From an uncultured beta proteobacterium (lineage in GTDB: Bacteria > Pseudomonadota > Gammaproteobacteria > Burkholderiales > Burkholderiaceae_C), in NCBI GenBank assembly GCA_903869595.1, contig CAIPZV010000014.1, positions 52,489-116,488 on the forward strand: a DNA stretch of 64,000 bases, written 5' to 3'. Shown piece after piece: positions 46,951 to 54,695 of the stretch. Both the position numbers and the translations under genes were made by a program. The notes below the pieces were generated by a model that ran no database searches, was not told where the DNA came from, and saw only the letters and a list, made by a program, of their open reading frames with translations. How positions within the stretch are numbered: the stretch's first letter is position 1; every line of letters begins with the position of its first letter.

Positions 46951-48515
46951 GCCAGGATTTGCTGCCGCGCACGGTGCGTGCGCTTTTAGAGCTGCAAACC
47001 ACGGTGCGGCCCGATGCGCTATATGCACTGGCGCTCGATGCCGGTGACGCCAACGCGCAAAGCCCAAGCCATGCGCCCGCGACCATGCGGTTTGCCCAGC
47101 TTTCGCATTACTGCGGCCAGGTCGCTACGCTGTTCATGGGCCAGGGTTTGCAGCCGGGCGACACCGTGTCCCTGGTCATGCCCAATGGCCTGAACACTTT
47201 GCGCTTGTTGCTGGGCGCCATGCATGGCGGCTGGTGCGTGAACCCGGTCAATCTACTCTCCAGCCCGGAGCAAATGCGCTATGTGTTGGAGCACAGCGAT
47301 TGCAAAGTGGTGATCGCCAGCCCGGATTGGGCCGAGCGCGTGCAAGCCGTGTTGGCCACCTTGACGCGGCGCGTGGGCCTACTGGTGTGCAGCCCGGATA
47401 TGGATGCCGATGACAGCCTGCTCGGTTCCTTGCAGCCTACGTCCATGCCTGAACCCCAAGCCGAGGCCATGGCTTTGCTGATGTACACCTCGGGCACTAC
47501 CGGCGTGCCCAAAGGCGTGGTGCTGACCCAGTCCAATCTGGCGGCCAATGCCATGGCTATTAGTGCCGAACACCGCTTGGGTGCGCGCGACCGCGTGCTG
47601 GCGGTGTTGCCGCTCTACCATATCAACGCCTTTGCCGTCACCATGCTGGCGCCGCTGGCCCATGGCGGCAGCCTGGCGATGCCGCCTAAGTTTTCGGCGG
47701 CGCGTTTTTGGCAGCAGGCCTTAGACGCCCAATGCACCTGGGTTAACGTGGTTCCGACCATGATTTCTTATTTGCTCGAAGGCGCTGCGCCAAAAGGCGA
47801 AAGCTTGGGCCACATCCGCTTTTGTCGCAGCGCTTCAGCCGCCTTGCCGCCAGCGCATTTACAGGCTTTTGAACAGCGCTTTGGCATCGGCGTCATTGAA
47901 ACCATGGGCCTTACGGAAACCGTTGCGCCCTCGTTTTCCAACCCTTATGAGCCCACCTTGCGCAAGCTCGGTTCAGTGGGTAAAGCGTCGGGCTGCGAGG
48001 CCTGCGTCATTGATGCCGACTTGCGCCCAGTGCCCGATGGCACGACCGGCGAAATCGCCATCCGTGGCCCGCAAGTGATGCAGGGCTATTACAAAAATCC
48101 GGACGCCACCCGCGCTAGCTTTACGCCCGACGGTTGGCTGCGCACCGGCGATCTGGGGCACCGGGATGCCGATGGTTTTTTCTTTGTCACCGGGCGTATC
48201 AAAGAGCTGATCATCAAAGGCGGCGAGAACATCGCGCCGCGCGAGATCGACGAAGTGCTCTTACGCCACCCCAGCGTGCTCGACGCTGCGGCCACTGGCA
48301 TGCCCGATGCGCATTACGGCCAAGAGATCATGGTGTGCATCGTGCTGCGCGAAGGCTGCGCTGCCGATGAAGCCGCTTTGCGCGCGTTTTGCCATGAGCA
48401 TCTGGGGCGCTATAAAACGCCCAAGGTATTTCACTTTGTGCAAGACTTGCCGCGCGGCCCCTCGGGCAAAGTGCAGCGGCTTAAGTTGCTGGACTGGGTG
48501 GCTCAGGCAACTTGA
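46947..48515 (+). CDS. sauT: AMP-forming acyl-CoA ligase, probable sulfoacetate-CoA ligase SauT
   Basis: 522-residue ANL-superfamily adenylating enzyme. Motifs: the P-loop LMYTSGTTGVPKGVVLTQSN, the ETMGLTETVAPSF aromatic/acyl pocket motif, GWLRTGDLGHRDADGFFFV, GRIKELIIKGGENIAPREID and the C-terminal catalytic lysine region GPSGKVQRLKL. In the proposed pathway it makes sulfoacetyl-CoA from sulfoacetate, CoA and ATP for SauS. Substrate is inferred from context. The ATG overlaps the upstream stop (ATGA). Its 3' end overlaps the convergent LysR gene by 13 bases. Confidence 0.7.
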   Translation: MSQDLLPRTVRALLELQTTVRPDALYALALDAGDANAQSPSHAPATMRFAQLSHYCGQVATLFMGQGLQPGDTVSLVMPNGLNTLRLLLGAMHGGWCVNPVNLLSSPEQMRYVLEHSDCKVVIASPDWAERVQAVLATLTRRVGLLVCSPDMDADDSLLGSLQPTSMPEPQAEAMALLMYTSGTTGVPKGVVLTQSNLAANAMAISAEHRLGARDRVLAVLPLYHINAFAVTMLAPLAHGGSLAMPPKFSAARFWQQALDAQCTWVNVVPTMISYLLEGAAPKGESLGHIRFCRSASAALPPAHLQAFEQRFGIGVIETMGLTETVAPSFSNPYEPTLRKLGSVGKASGCEACVIDADLRPVPDGTTGEIAIRGPQVMQGYYKNPDATRASFTPDGWLRTGDLGHRDADGFFFVTGRIKELIIKGGENIAPREIDEVLLRHPSVLDAAATGMPDAHYGQEIMVCIVLREGCAADEAALRAFCHEHLGRYKTPKVFHFVQDLPRGPSGKVQRLKLLDWVAQAT

Positions 48516-49423
48516 GCTTTGAGCGCTTTGGCCGCGCCGCTGCGCACCGCTGCGGTCAAAGCTTGCAGCAGGGCCGACTCTAGTTTCCAGCAATGCCAGT
48601 ACAAGGCGACAGGCAATCGCACCTTGGGCGCCAGGTCGCGCAGCGCGCCGCTTTTGAGCAGCTCCTCCACTTGCAAAAGCGGCACCACCGTCGCGCCCCA
48701 GCCTTGCAGCGCGGCCCGCACGCGGCCATGCGCGCTGGGCAAAAAATTTTGTTGCAAGCCGGGGTTTTTCAGGCCGCAGGCTTTGCGCACAAAGCGGGTT
48801 TGCAAATCGTCTTTGCGGTTAAAGGCCAGAAAGCGCATGTCAGCCAAGGCATGGGCATGTAAGCCTTTGGGGCAATGCTGGTCGGCGTAGTCGGGGCTGG
48901 CCACCGCCACATAGTCCATCACCCCTAGTTGCACCACCTGGCAGCCGCGCAGCGGTTTGGCCAGCGCCGTGACACAGGCTTGCACCTGGCCTTCGCGCAA
49001 CCATTCGTGGGTGAAGTCCTGGTCATCGGTAATGATCTCTAGCGCCATGCCGTCTTGCACCAGCGTTTGCAAGGCTGGTAACACCCAGGTGGCGATGCTG
49101 TCGGCATTGATGGCAATGGCGATGCGCTCTTGCCCTTGCGTGCTTTGCGCCTCGCGCGGCGCCAGCGCCTGTAGGTCGCGGCCCAAGTCGGCGCGCAAGA
49201 GGCGTAGTTGCAGCGCGTGCTTAAGCAAATAGCGCCCGGCGGGTGTGGCCTTGAGTGGCCGCGTGCGCACGATCAGCACCGCACCGGCCTGCACCTCCAA
49301 GGTGCGCAAGCGCTGCGACACCGCCGATTGGGTAATGGATAAGCGCTGCGCCGCCCGCTCAAAACTGCCTTCTTCCACGATGGCGGCCAGGCATTCCAGG
49401 GCGTGCGGGTCAAAAATTTGCAT
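48503..49423 (-). CDS. LysR-family regulator, ArgP (IciA)-like
   Basis: 306 residues. The N-terminus ALECLAAIVEEGSFERAAQRLSITQSAVSQRLRTLE (residues 8-43) and the start of the effector domain IAIAINADSIATWVLPALQTL follow ArgP closely. The gene is divergent from ald across 111 bases that hold a perfect ATTAGC-GTT-GCTAAT dyad. I infer that it controls ald, and perhaps itself, with an amino acid such as alanine as effector; ArgP normally responds to lysine and arginine. It could instead serve the sauS/sauT genes, but its orientation makes ald the natural target. Confidence 0.87.
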   Translation of the reverse strand: MQIFDPHALECLAAIVEEGSFERAAQRLSITQSAVSQRLRTLEVQAGAVLIVRTRPLKATPAGRYLLKHALQLRLLRADLGRDLQALAPREAQSTQGQERIAIAINADSIATWVLPALQTLVQDGMALEIITDDQDFTHEWLREGQVQACVTALAKPLRGCQVVQLGVMDYVAVASPDYADQHCPKGLHAHALADMRFLAFNRKDDLQTRFVRKACGLKNPGLQQNFLPSAHGRVRAALQGWGATVVPLLQVEELLKSGALRDLAPKVRLPVALYWHCWKLESALLQALTAAVRSGAAKALKAQVA

Positions 49424-49434
49424 GGTCTTTATTT

Positions 49435-49449
49435 ATTAGCGTTGCTAAT
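49435..49449. promoter_or_regulatory. LysR-type T-N11-A dyad between the ArgP-like gene and ald
   Basis: ATTAGC, spacer GTT, GCTAAT is a perfect 6-3-6 inverted repeat with the T-N11-A pattern of LysR-type sites (T 49436, A 49448). It lies 12 bases upstream of the regulator's start and about 86 bases upstream of ald, suitable for autoregulation and activation of ald. Confidence 0.65.
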
Positions 49450-49534
49450 GAATATAGCTTAATTTTCATAAAACTGTTAATTAAAAACTGCCTGCCGCAC
49501 ACTCGCCTCCACCTCAATTTAGCGGACACAAGCC

Positions 49535-50650
49535 ATGCTTATCGGACTACCCCAAGAGATCAAAAACCATGAATACCGCGTCGGCCTGACGCCGTCCAGC
49601 GTGCGCGATTTGTGCGCCAACGGACATAGCGTGCTGGTGCAAACTGGCGCGGGCGCCGCCATCGGTTTGACGGATGCGCAGTACCAGGCGGCCGGTGCGC
49701 AGATTGCGCCTGACGCCGCCAGCGTGTTTGCGCAGGCGGACATGGTCGTCAAGGTCAAAGAGCCGCAAGCGCAGGAATGCACCATGCTGCGGCCTGGTCA
49801 AATTTTGTACACCTACTTGCATCTGGCGCCGGACCCGGCGCAAACAGCGGCCCTCGTCCAATCAGGCGCGGTGTGTATTGCCTACGAGACAATTACCGGC
49901 GCCCACGGCGGCCTGCCGCTGCTGGCGCCCATGAGCGAAGTGGCCGGTCGCATGGCGGTGCAAGCGGGTGCGGCGCATCTGGAAAAGTCCAAGGGCGGTA
50001 TGGGCGTGTTGCTAGGCGGCGTGCCCGGCGTGCCCGCTGCGCATGTGGTGATTTTGGGCGCGGGCGTGGTGGGCACGCATGCGCTGCAAATGGCCGTCGG
50101 CATGGGTGCCCGCGTGACCGTGATCGACCTCAATGTCGATCGCCTGCGCCAGCTCGACCTGGTGTTTGGCAACCGCATACACACCTTGTACAGCAGTGTG
50201 CAAAACCTGGAAGACGCGGTGCTGGATGCCGAACTGGTCATTGGCGGCGTGCTCATCCCCGGCGCCTCCGCGCCCAAGCTGGTGACGCGCGCCATGGTCG
50301 CGGCCATGAAAAAGGGCGCGGTGGTGGTCGATGTGGCCATCGATCAGGGCGGCTGCTTTGAAACCTCGCATGCCACCACGCATGCCGAACCGACGTTTAT
50401 GGTCGATGGCGTGGTGCATTACTGTGTGGCCAATATGCCTGGCGCCGTGGCGCGTACTTCCACCTTTGCCCTGAACAACGCCACCATCGGCCACGCCCTG
50501 GCGATTGCCAACAAGGGTTGGAAACAGGCGCTGCGTGAAGACTCTCACCTGCGCCAGGGCTTGAACGTGGCGCTGGGCCAGGTCACTTACGAAGCGGTGG
50601 CCCAAACCTTGGGTTATGCCTATGTACCGGCTGAAGCCGTGGTGGCTTAA
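49535..50650 (+). CDS. ald: Alanine dehydrogenase
   Basis: Reversible NAD-dependent oxidative deamination of L-alanine to pyruvate and ammonia. The 371-residue length and motifs are typical: MLIGLPQEIKNHEYRVGLTP, MVVKVKEPQ, YTYLHLAPDP, APMSEVAGRMAVQAGA, the NAD-binding VVILGAGVVGTHALQMAVGMGA and HYCVANMPGAVARTSTFAL. In several taurine degraders Ald recycles the alanine made by taurine:pyruvate aminotransferase; that aminotransferase is not in this window, so here a general alanine role is as likely. Its stop overlaps the convergent hydratase gene by four bases. Confidence 0.96.
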   Translation: MLIGLPQEIKNHEYRVGLTPSSVRDLCANGHSVLVQTGAGAAIGLTDAQYQAAGAQIAPDAASVFAQADMVVKVKEPQAQECTMLRPGQILYTYLHLAPDPAQTAALVQSGAVCIAYETITGAHGGLPLLAPMSEVAGRMAVQAGAAHLEKSKGGMGVLLGGVPGVPAAHVVILGAGVVGTHALQMAVGMGARVTVIDLNVDRLRQLDLVFGNRIHTLYSSVQNLEDAVLDAELVIGGVLIPGASAPKLVTRAMVAAMKKGAVVVDVAIDQGGCFETSHATTHAEPTFMVDGVVHYCVANMPGAVARTSTFALNNATIGHALAIANKGWKQALREDSHLRQGLNVALGQVTYEAVAQTLGYAYVPAEAVVA

Positions 50651-51405
50651 GCCTTGCGCTTGTTTAAAAACGCGCGAAAGCTCTCTTGCGCCGCTTCACG
50701 CGCGGCCCCTTGGGACATGCGTTCGCCAGACACGGCATAGGCCTCGGGCTGGGGTAGGTCGATTTGCTGGTAATAGCCTTGCTTGCCCATGGCTTTGGAG
50801 ACGGCGCAGCCCCGGCTGGCGCGGCTGATTAAATCCAGCGTTGCGGCGTCCAGTTGTGCTGCTGGCACCGCCCGGTTAATTAGGCCCCAGTCGGCGGCGG
50901 TGGCCGCGTCAATAGCATCGCCCGTGAGCGCCATTTCCATAGCCCGCTTGCGGCCGATATTGCGCGCCACCGCCACCAGCGGCGTATGGCAAAACAAGCT
51001 GGCCTTGCCCCCGGGTATCGCAAAGCTGGCGCTATCGGCCGCTAGCGCGAGGTCGCAAGTCGCCACGAGCTGGCAACCCGCTGCCGTGGCCAGGGCATGC
51101 ACTTTGGCGATCACCGGTTGCGGCAAGGCTTGCACCGTGTTCATCATGGTGGTGCATAGATCGAACAAAGCGCGCAAATGGTCCAGGTCCTGTCCCGCCA
51201 TATCCGCAAAGCTGTGGCCTGCCGAAAACACCGGGCCATTGGCCGCCAGAATGATGCCGCGCGCATCGCTGTCACCCACCGCGCGCAGCGCATGCGTGAT
51301 CTCCCGCATCATGTCCGCCGACAAGGCATTGCGCTTGTCGGGACGGTTGAGCGTCAGGGTGGCAATCGGTGTTTGCTGGTCTAGCAGGATGTGGGCGTAG
51401 GGCAT
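50647..51405 (-). CDS. Enoyl-CoA hydratase/isomerase family protein
   Basis: 252-residue crotonase-fold protein from the ATG at 51405. Typical stretches: PIATLTLNRPDKRNALSADM, IILAANGPVFSAGHSFADM (oxyanion hole, with the SAGHD-like loop), TAAGCQLVATCDLALAADSA and FAIPGGKASLFCHTP, AVSKAMGKQ. In many hydratases the second catalytic Glu lies near this last region; here the sequence reads PGGKASLF, so isomerase or other crotonase chemistry is possible (it resembles ECHDC3-like members). The longer frame to 51549 covers the arsR upstream region and is not supported. Confidence 0.85.
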   Translation of the reverse strand: MPYAHILLDQQTPIATLTLNRPDKRNALSADMMREITHALRAVGDSDARGIILAANGPVFSAGHSFADMAGQDLDHLRALFDLCTTMMNTVQALPQPVIAKVHALATAAGCQLVATCDLALAADSASFAIPGGKASLFCHTPLVAVARNIGRKRAMEMALTGDAIDAATAADWGLINRAVPAAQLDAATLDLISRASRGCAVSKAMGKQGYYQQIDLPQPEAYAVSGERMSQGAAREAAQESFRAFLNKRKA

Positions 51406-51555
51406 AAGGTTCCGTGCAAAAAGGAGGGCGCTGCGTGCAGCCGCTTGCAATATAGCTGCACTGCGGCTGTGTGTCACCGCCTTGGCCAAGTGCAGGGTGG
51501 CGTGTGCAGCCAAAACTGTCACGCTAAAGTCATATATTTCAACTATCATCGAATT

Positions 51556-51891
51556 ATGGAATCAATTGATGTAGTCCGCGCATTAGCCGCTTTGGCCCAG
51601 GCCTCGCGCCTGGATATTTTTCGGGCGCTGGTGCAAGCGGGCCCCGCCGGTTTAACGCCGGGCGAGTTGTCCGCGCACTTGGAGGTGGCAGGCAACACCT
51701 TGTCTTTTCACCTCAAAGAACTGATGCATGCCGACCTGGTCTCGCAAGAGCGCGCCGGGCGCAACCTGATTTACCGGGCGCACTACGACCGTATGCAGCA
51801 AGTGCTGTCTTACCTGAGCGACAACTGTTGCCAGGGCGGCGTTTGCGAAGTTGATGCCACCCGCGCAAATGCGCTTTGTTCCACCCCTTGA
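51556..51891 (+). CDS. arsR: ArsR-family arsenic-responsive repressor
   Basis: 111-residue winged-helix repressor of the ars operon. The DNA-recognition helix region is ELSAHLEVAGNTLSFHLKELMHADLV. The metal-sensing CVCD motif of classical ArsR is absent (NTLSFHLK instead), but cysteines cluster at the C-terminus: Cys91, Cys92, Cys97 and Cys108 (SDNCCQGGVCE). This resembles the Acidithiobacillus-type ArsR that binds As(III) with a C-terminal cysteine triad. The ATG at 51556 starts the conserved fold; upstream reading frame is not used. arsC follows after 12 bases. Confidence 0.92.
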   Translation: MESIDVVRALAALAQASRLDIFRALVQAGPAGLTPGELSAHLEVAGNTLSFHLKELMHADLVSQERAGRNLIYRAHYDRMQQVLSYLSDNCCQGGVCEVDATRANALCSTP

Positions 51892-51903
51892 AGGCCCTGC
51901 GCT

Positions 51904-52407
51904 ATGTCAGACACCAAAGCCCTGAACGTTCTCTTTTTATGTACCCATAACTCGGCGCGCAGCATCCTGGCCGAGGCCTTGCTGAACCACATGGGGCGAG
52001 GCCGCTTCGTGGCCTATTCGGCCGGCAGCAGTCCGCGCGCGCAACAGCAGCCCCATCCGCTGGCTCTGGAGACTTTGCGCAAAAACGGTATTGCCACCGA
52101 TGGCCTGCACAGCAAAAGCTGGGATGTGTTTGCCGCGCCCGATGCGCCGCATATGGACTTGGTGATTACCGTCTGCGACAACGCCGCCGGGGAAGTCTGC
52201 CCCTATTGGCCAGGCCAACCCGCTACTGCGCATTGGGGCTATGCCGACCCGTCCGCAGGCGATGGCAGCGACGATGACAAGCGCGCCGCATTCACCCAGA
52301 CGCTGCACCAAATACGCCGCCGCTTGGAGCTGTTTACCAGCCTGCCAACAGCCAGCCTGGGCAAGCTGTCGATTGAGAACGAGGCGCGGCGCCTGGCGCA
52401 GCCATGA
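51904..52407 (+). CDS. arsC: Arsenate reductase, low-molecular-weight phosphatase type
   Basis: Reduces arsenate to arsenite in the cytoplasm. The 167 residues begin with NVLFLCTHNSARSILAEALL, the C-x5-R phosphatase-type loop (Cys13 to Arg19). Further family features are SAGSSPRAQQQPHPLALETL, LVITVCDNAAGEVCPYWPG (more cysteines for the redox relay), HWGYADPSA. This is not the glutaredoxin-type ArsC of E. coli. Overlaps the aquaporin gene by four bases. Confidence 0.94.
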   Translation: MSDTKALNVLFLCTHNSARSILAEALLNHMGRGRFVAYSAGSSPRAQQQPHPLALETLRKNGIATDGLHSKSWDVFAAPDAPHMDLVITVCDNAAGEVCPYWPGQPATAHWGYADPSAGDGSDDDKRAAFTQTLHQIRRRLELFTSLPTASLGKLSIENEARRLAQP

Positions 52408-53060
52408 AGCGCCACGCCCACTACCTGGCTGAATGCCTGGGCACTTGCGCGCTGTTATGCGCCGTGATTGGCTCGGGCATCATGGCCGAACGCTTGGCAG
52501 GCGGCAATGGGGCAGTGGCTTTGTTGGCCAACACCTTTGCCACCGTATTTGCCTTGTGGGTGCTGATTGAAACCTTGGGCCCGGTCAGTGGCGCGCATTT
52601 CAATCCTGCCGTGTCATTGGTCATGGCCTGGCGCAAAGCGCTACCGCGCCAGCGCTTGGTGGGTTACGTACTGGCGCAGTTGCTGGGCGCCGCTTTGGGC
52701 GCCTGGCTGGCGCATGCCATGTTTGAACTGCCGATATTGCAATGGTCCGCCAAAGTGCGTACCGGCCCTGCGCAATGGCTGGCCGAGGCGGTGGCCACCG
52801 GCGGACTGCTCTTGGTGATCTTGCGTGCGCCCGTGGGCAAAACGCCGGCCCTGGTGGCTTGCTATATCGGCGCCGCTTACTGGTTTACCGCCAGCACCTC
52901 GTTTGCCAATCCAGCCGCCGTGTTCGGGCGCATGATGAGCGACAGCTTTGCCGGAATTGCACCGCAAGATGCGCCAGGTTTTGTGCTGGCGCAGTTGGTT
53001 GGTGCGCTTGGGGGCGTGCTATTGCATAAGCTGCTGGGCGAGGGCGAAGACAGACCTTGA
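52404..53060 (+). CDS. aqpS: Aquaglyceroporin AqpS-like arsenite channel
   Basis: MIP-family channel of 218 residues with six membrane helices and two half-helices: HFNPAVSL (NPA 67-69) and FANPAAVF (NPA 169-171). The Arg that normally follows the second NPA (NPAR) is Ala, giving a wide selectivity filter as in Sinorhizobium AqpS. In the arsR-arsC-aqpS operon, arsenite formed by ArsC can leave down its gradient through this channel; no ArsB or Acr3 pump is present here. Despite the glp genes elsewhere in the window, its place in the ars operon argues against a glycerol facilitator role. Confidence 0.9.
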   Translation: MKRHAHYLAECLGTCALLCAVIGSGIMAERLAGGNGAVALLANTFATVFALWVLIETLGPVSGAHFNPAVSLVMAWRKALPRQRLVGYVLAQLLGAALGAWLAHAMFELPILQWSAKVRTGPAQWLAEAVATGGLLLVILRAPVGKTPALVACYIGAAYWFTASTSFANPAAVFGRMMSDSFAGIAPQDAPGFVLAQLVGALGGVLLHKLLGEGEDRP

Positions 53061-53092
53061 GCCTTGGGGCGCCTCTGTGTAAGTCTAAACCG

Positions 53093-53179
53093 GTCATTGC
53101 GAGCGCAGCGGACCAATCCATCTTGGCTTGCCCATCAATCACTAATGGATCGCCGCGTCGCTGCGCTCCTCGCGATGAC
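53093..53179. repeat. 87-bp palindromic dispersed repeat (REP/MITE-like)
   Basis: The element starts GTCATTGCGAGCGCAGCG and ends CGCTGCGCTCCTCGCGATGAC minus its last bases; the ends are inverted repeats, identical except for one mismatch and a three-base GAG insertion. The middle (about 53111-53158) is not strongly structured. No transposase is present. Elements with GTCATTGCGAG ends are common in betaproteobacterial genomes. It lies 32 bases behind aqpS and could act as its transcription end. Confidence 0.75.
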
Positions 53180-53393
53180 GGACTGATGCAGACCTGCCTT
53201 AGAAAAACCGGACTTTTAGGTGCGTTTGGCTGGCGGGGATGTGTATTTCACAGCCTGCGCTTTGCGCGACACATCGCGGGTTAACCCCCGTCGTGCGTGC
53301 AGGCTTAGAACCCTACAGTTATGTATGCTGGCGCAGTGCAATCTAGCGTGTGGCATCCGCAAGCAAGCCGTTCTATAGTCCTCCAAAAATCCC
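53180..53393. other. Non-coding spacer before the tandem-domain isomerase gene
   Basis: Together with the palindromic repeat this makes a 333-base stretch without a gene. I see no convincing open frame, tRNA or terminator. TTCTATAGT at about 53371-53379 contains a TATAGT hexamer close to the next gene's ATG (53394), too near to serve as its promoter unless the leader is very short. Confidence 0.4.
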
Positions 53394-54695
53394 ATGTCTG
53401 TCCTCAAAAATACAGTTATCAAACACGTCGTCCGTGTGCTGACCCACCCCGACGTGCGCCAATGGGGGCGCACGCGCGCCAGCTTGGTGCGCCGCATGAA
53501 GGGCGCATCTGCGCAAATCCATTACTTCCACCAGACCGATGACCCCTACAGCTATTTGTGCGTGCAATTGCTGGAGCGCTTGGGCCACCGCTATGACGTG
53601 GACTTGCTGGCCCATTTGGTCAGCCCACCCGAAGATTCGGCAGCGCCGGACCGGGAACGTTTGGGGCATTGGTCTTTGCGGGATGCGTCTCTGTTGGCAA
53701 GTGCTAACGGATTGGAAGCGCCGACATCGCAGCCTGATCTTGCTGCTGTGGCCGCTGCGGAGACAGCGCTAGCCGCCAGCTTGCAGGCGGGTCGCTTTGT
53801 GGTGGACGCAGCGGCCATTAGCCAAGCTTTGTGGCGTGGGCAAGCGCAGCCACAAAACCAAGTGCAGGGCAATGTCCATGCGGATGCGCAAGCTGCCAAA
53901 GCGGCGGGCACCGAGCTGCGCAAACAACTGGGCCACTACCTGGGCGCGACATTTTTTTATGGCGGCGAGTGGTATTGGGGCATAGACCGCTTGCATTACC
54001 TGGAGCAGCGCCTGCGCGACGAAGGTCTGTGCCGCGAGCCCGCCACTCCGCTGCTGGTGCCCGTGCGCGATATTGCCTTGAACAGCGCGCCTGCGGTGCA
54101 TATCGCAAGCAAGCCCCCAGCGCAGTTGCATTATTTTTGTTCTTTCCGCAGCCCCTACACCTATATCGCCTTGCCGCGTGTGCGCCAGTTGGCCGAGCAT
54201 TACGGCGCGCAGTTGCAGATACGCTTTGTGCTGCCCATGGTGATGCGTGGCCTGGCCGTGCCACGTGAAAAATCCATGTACATCGTGGCCGATGTGGCGC
54301 GCGAAGCGCAGCGCGTAGGCATGCGCTACGGCTTTTTGGTGGACCCGGTGGGCAAGCCAGTGGAGCGCGGCTATGCGGTTTTGCACCAGGCCATGAAAAC
54401 CGGCGCAGGCTTGCCATTGGCGCAGTCGTTTTTACAAGGCGTGTGGGCCGATGGCATAGACGCAGGCACCGACAGCGGCTTGCATGCGATTGCCGCGCGC
54501 GCGGGTTTGGACAAAGCGTTTGTGGACAAGGCCTTGACCGATGACAGTTGGCGCGCCGTGGCGGCCAGCAACCGGCTGGAGCTGCTGGACATGGACTTGT
54601 GGGGCGTGCCCAGTTTTCGCGTCAACGACCTGCCCGGCTACTGGGGCCAAGACCGGCTCTGGATGGTGGAGCAGGATTTGATGGCGCTGCGCTAA
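53394..54695 (+). CDS. Tandem DsbA/HCCA-isomerase-like (thioredoxin-fold) protein
   Basis: 433 residues made of two related thioredoxin-like domains of the 2-hydroxychromene-2-carboxylate isomerase/DsbA family. Domain 1 (about 42-207) begins IHYFHQTDDPYSYLCVQLL and ends YWGIDRLHYLEQRL; domain 2 (about 245-430) begins LHYFCSFRSPYTYIALPRV and ends YWGQDRLWMVEQDL. Neither has a CxxC. Domain 2 keeps the SPY(S/T)Y segment in which HCCA isomerase and kappa-class GST bind glutathione; domain 1 reads DDPYSY. The function is therefore likely glutathione-linked isomerisation or a related reaction, substrate unknown. Its end overlaps the convergent oxidoreductase by four bases. Confidence 0.8.
   Translation: MSVLKNTVIKHVVRVLTHPDVRQWGRTRASLVRRMKGASAQIHYFHQTDDPYSYLCVQLLERLGHRYDVDLLAHLVSPPEDSAAPDRERLGHWSLRDASLLASANGLEAPTSQPDLAAVAAAETALAASLQAGRFVVDAAAISQALWRGQAQPQNQVQGNVHADAQAAKAAGTELRKQLGHYLGATFFYGGEWYWGIDRLHYLEQRLRDEGLCREPATPLLVPVRDIALNSAPAVHIASKPPAQLHYFCSFRSPYTYIALPRVRQLAEHYGAQLQIRFVLPMVMRGLAVPREKSMYIVADVAREAQRVGMRYGFLVDPVGKPVERGYAVLHQAMKTGAGLPLAQSFLQGVWADGIDAGTDSGLHAIAARAGLDKAFVDKALTDDSWRAVAASNRLELLDMDLWGVPSFRVNDLPGYWGQDRLWMVEQDLMALR

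Noticed and set aside
48503..49423. SauR, a regulator of sauST
   Set aside because: Protein resembles ArgP and is convergent with sauT but divergent from ald, with a LysR-type dyad on the ald side.
52404..53060. Glycerol facilitator GlpF, completing the glp module
   Set aside because: It sits in the ars operon 40 kb from the glp genes, overlaps arsC, and lacks the filter Arg.
53101..53180. CRISPR repeat or tRNA-like structure
   Set aside because: Only a single palindromic element with no spacer-repeat periodicity and no cloverleaf.
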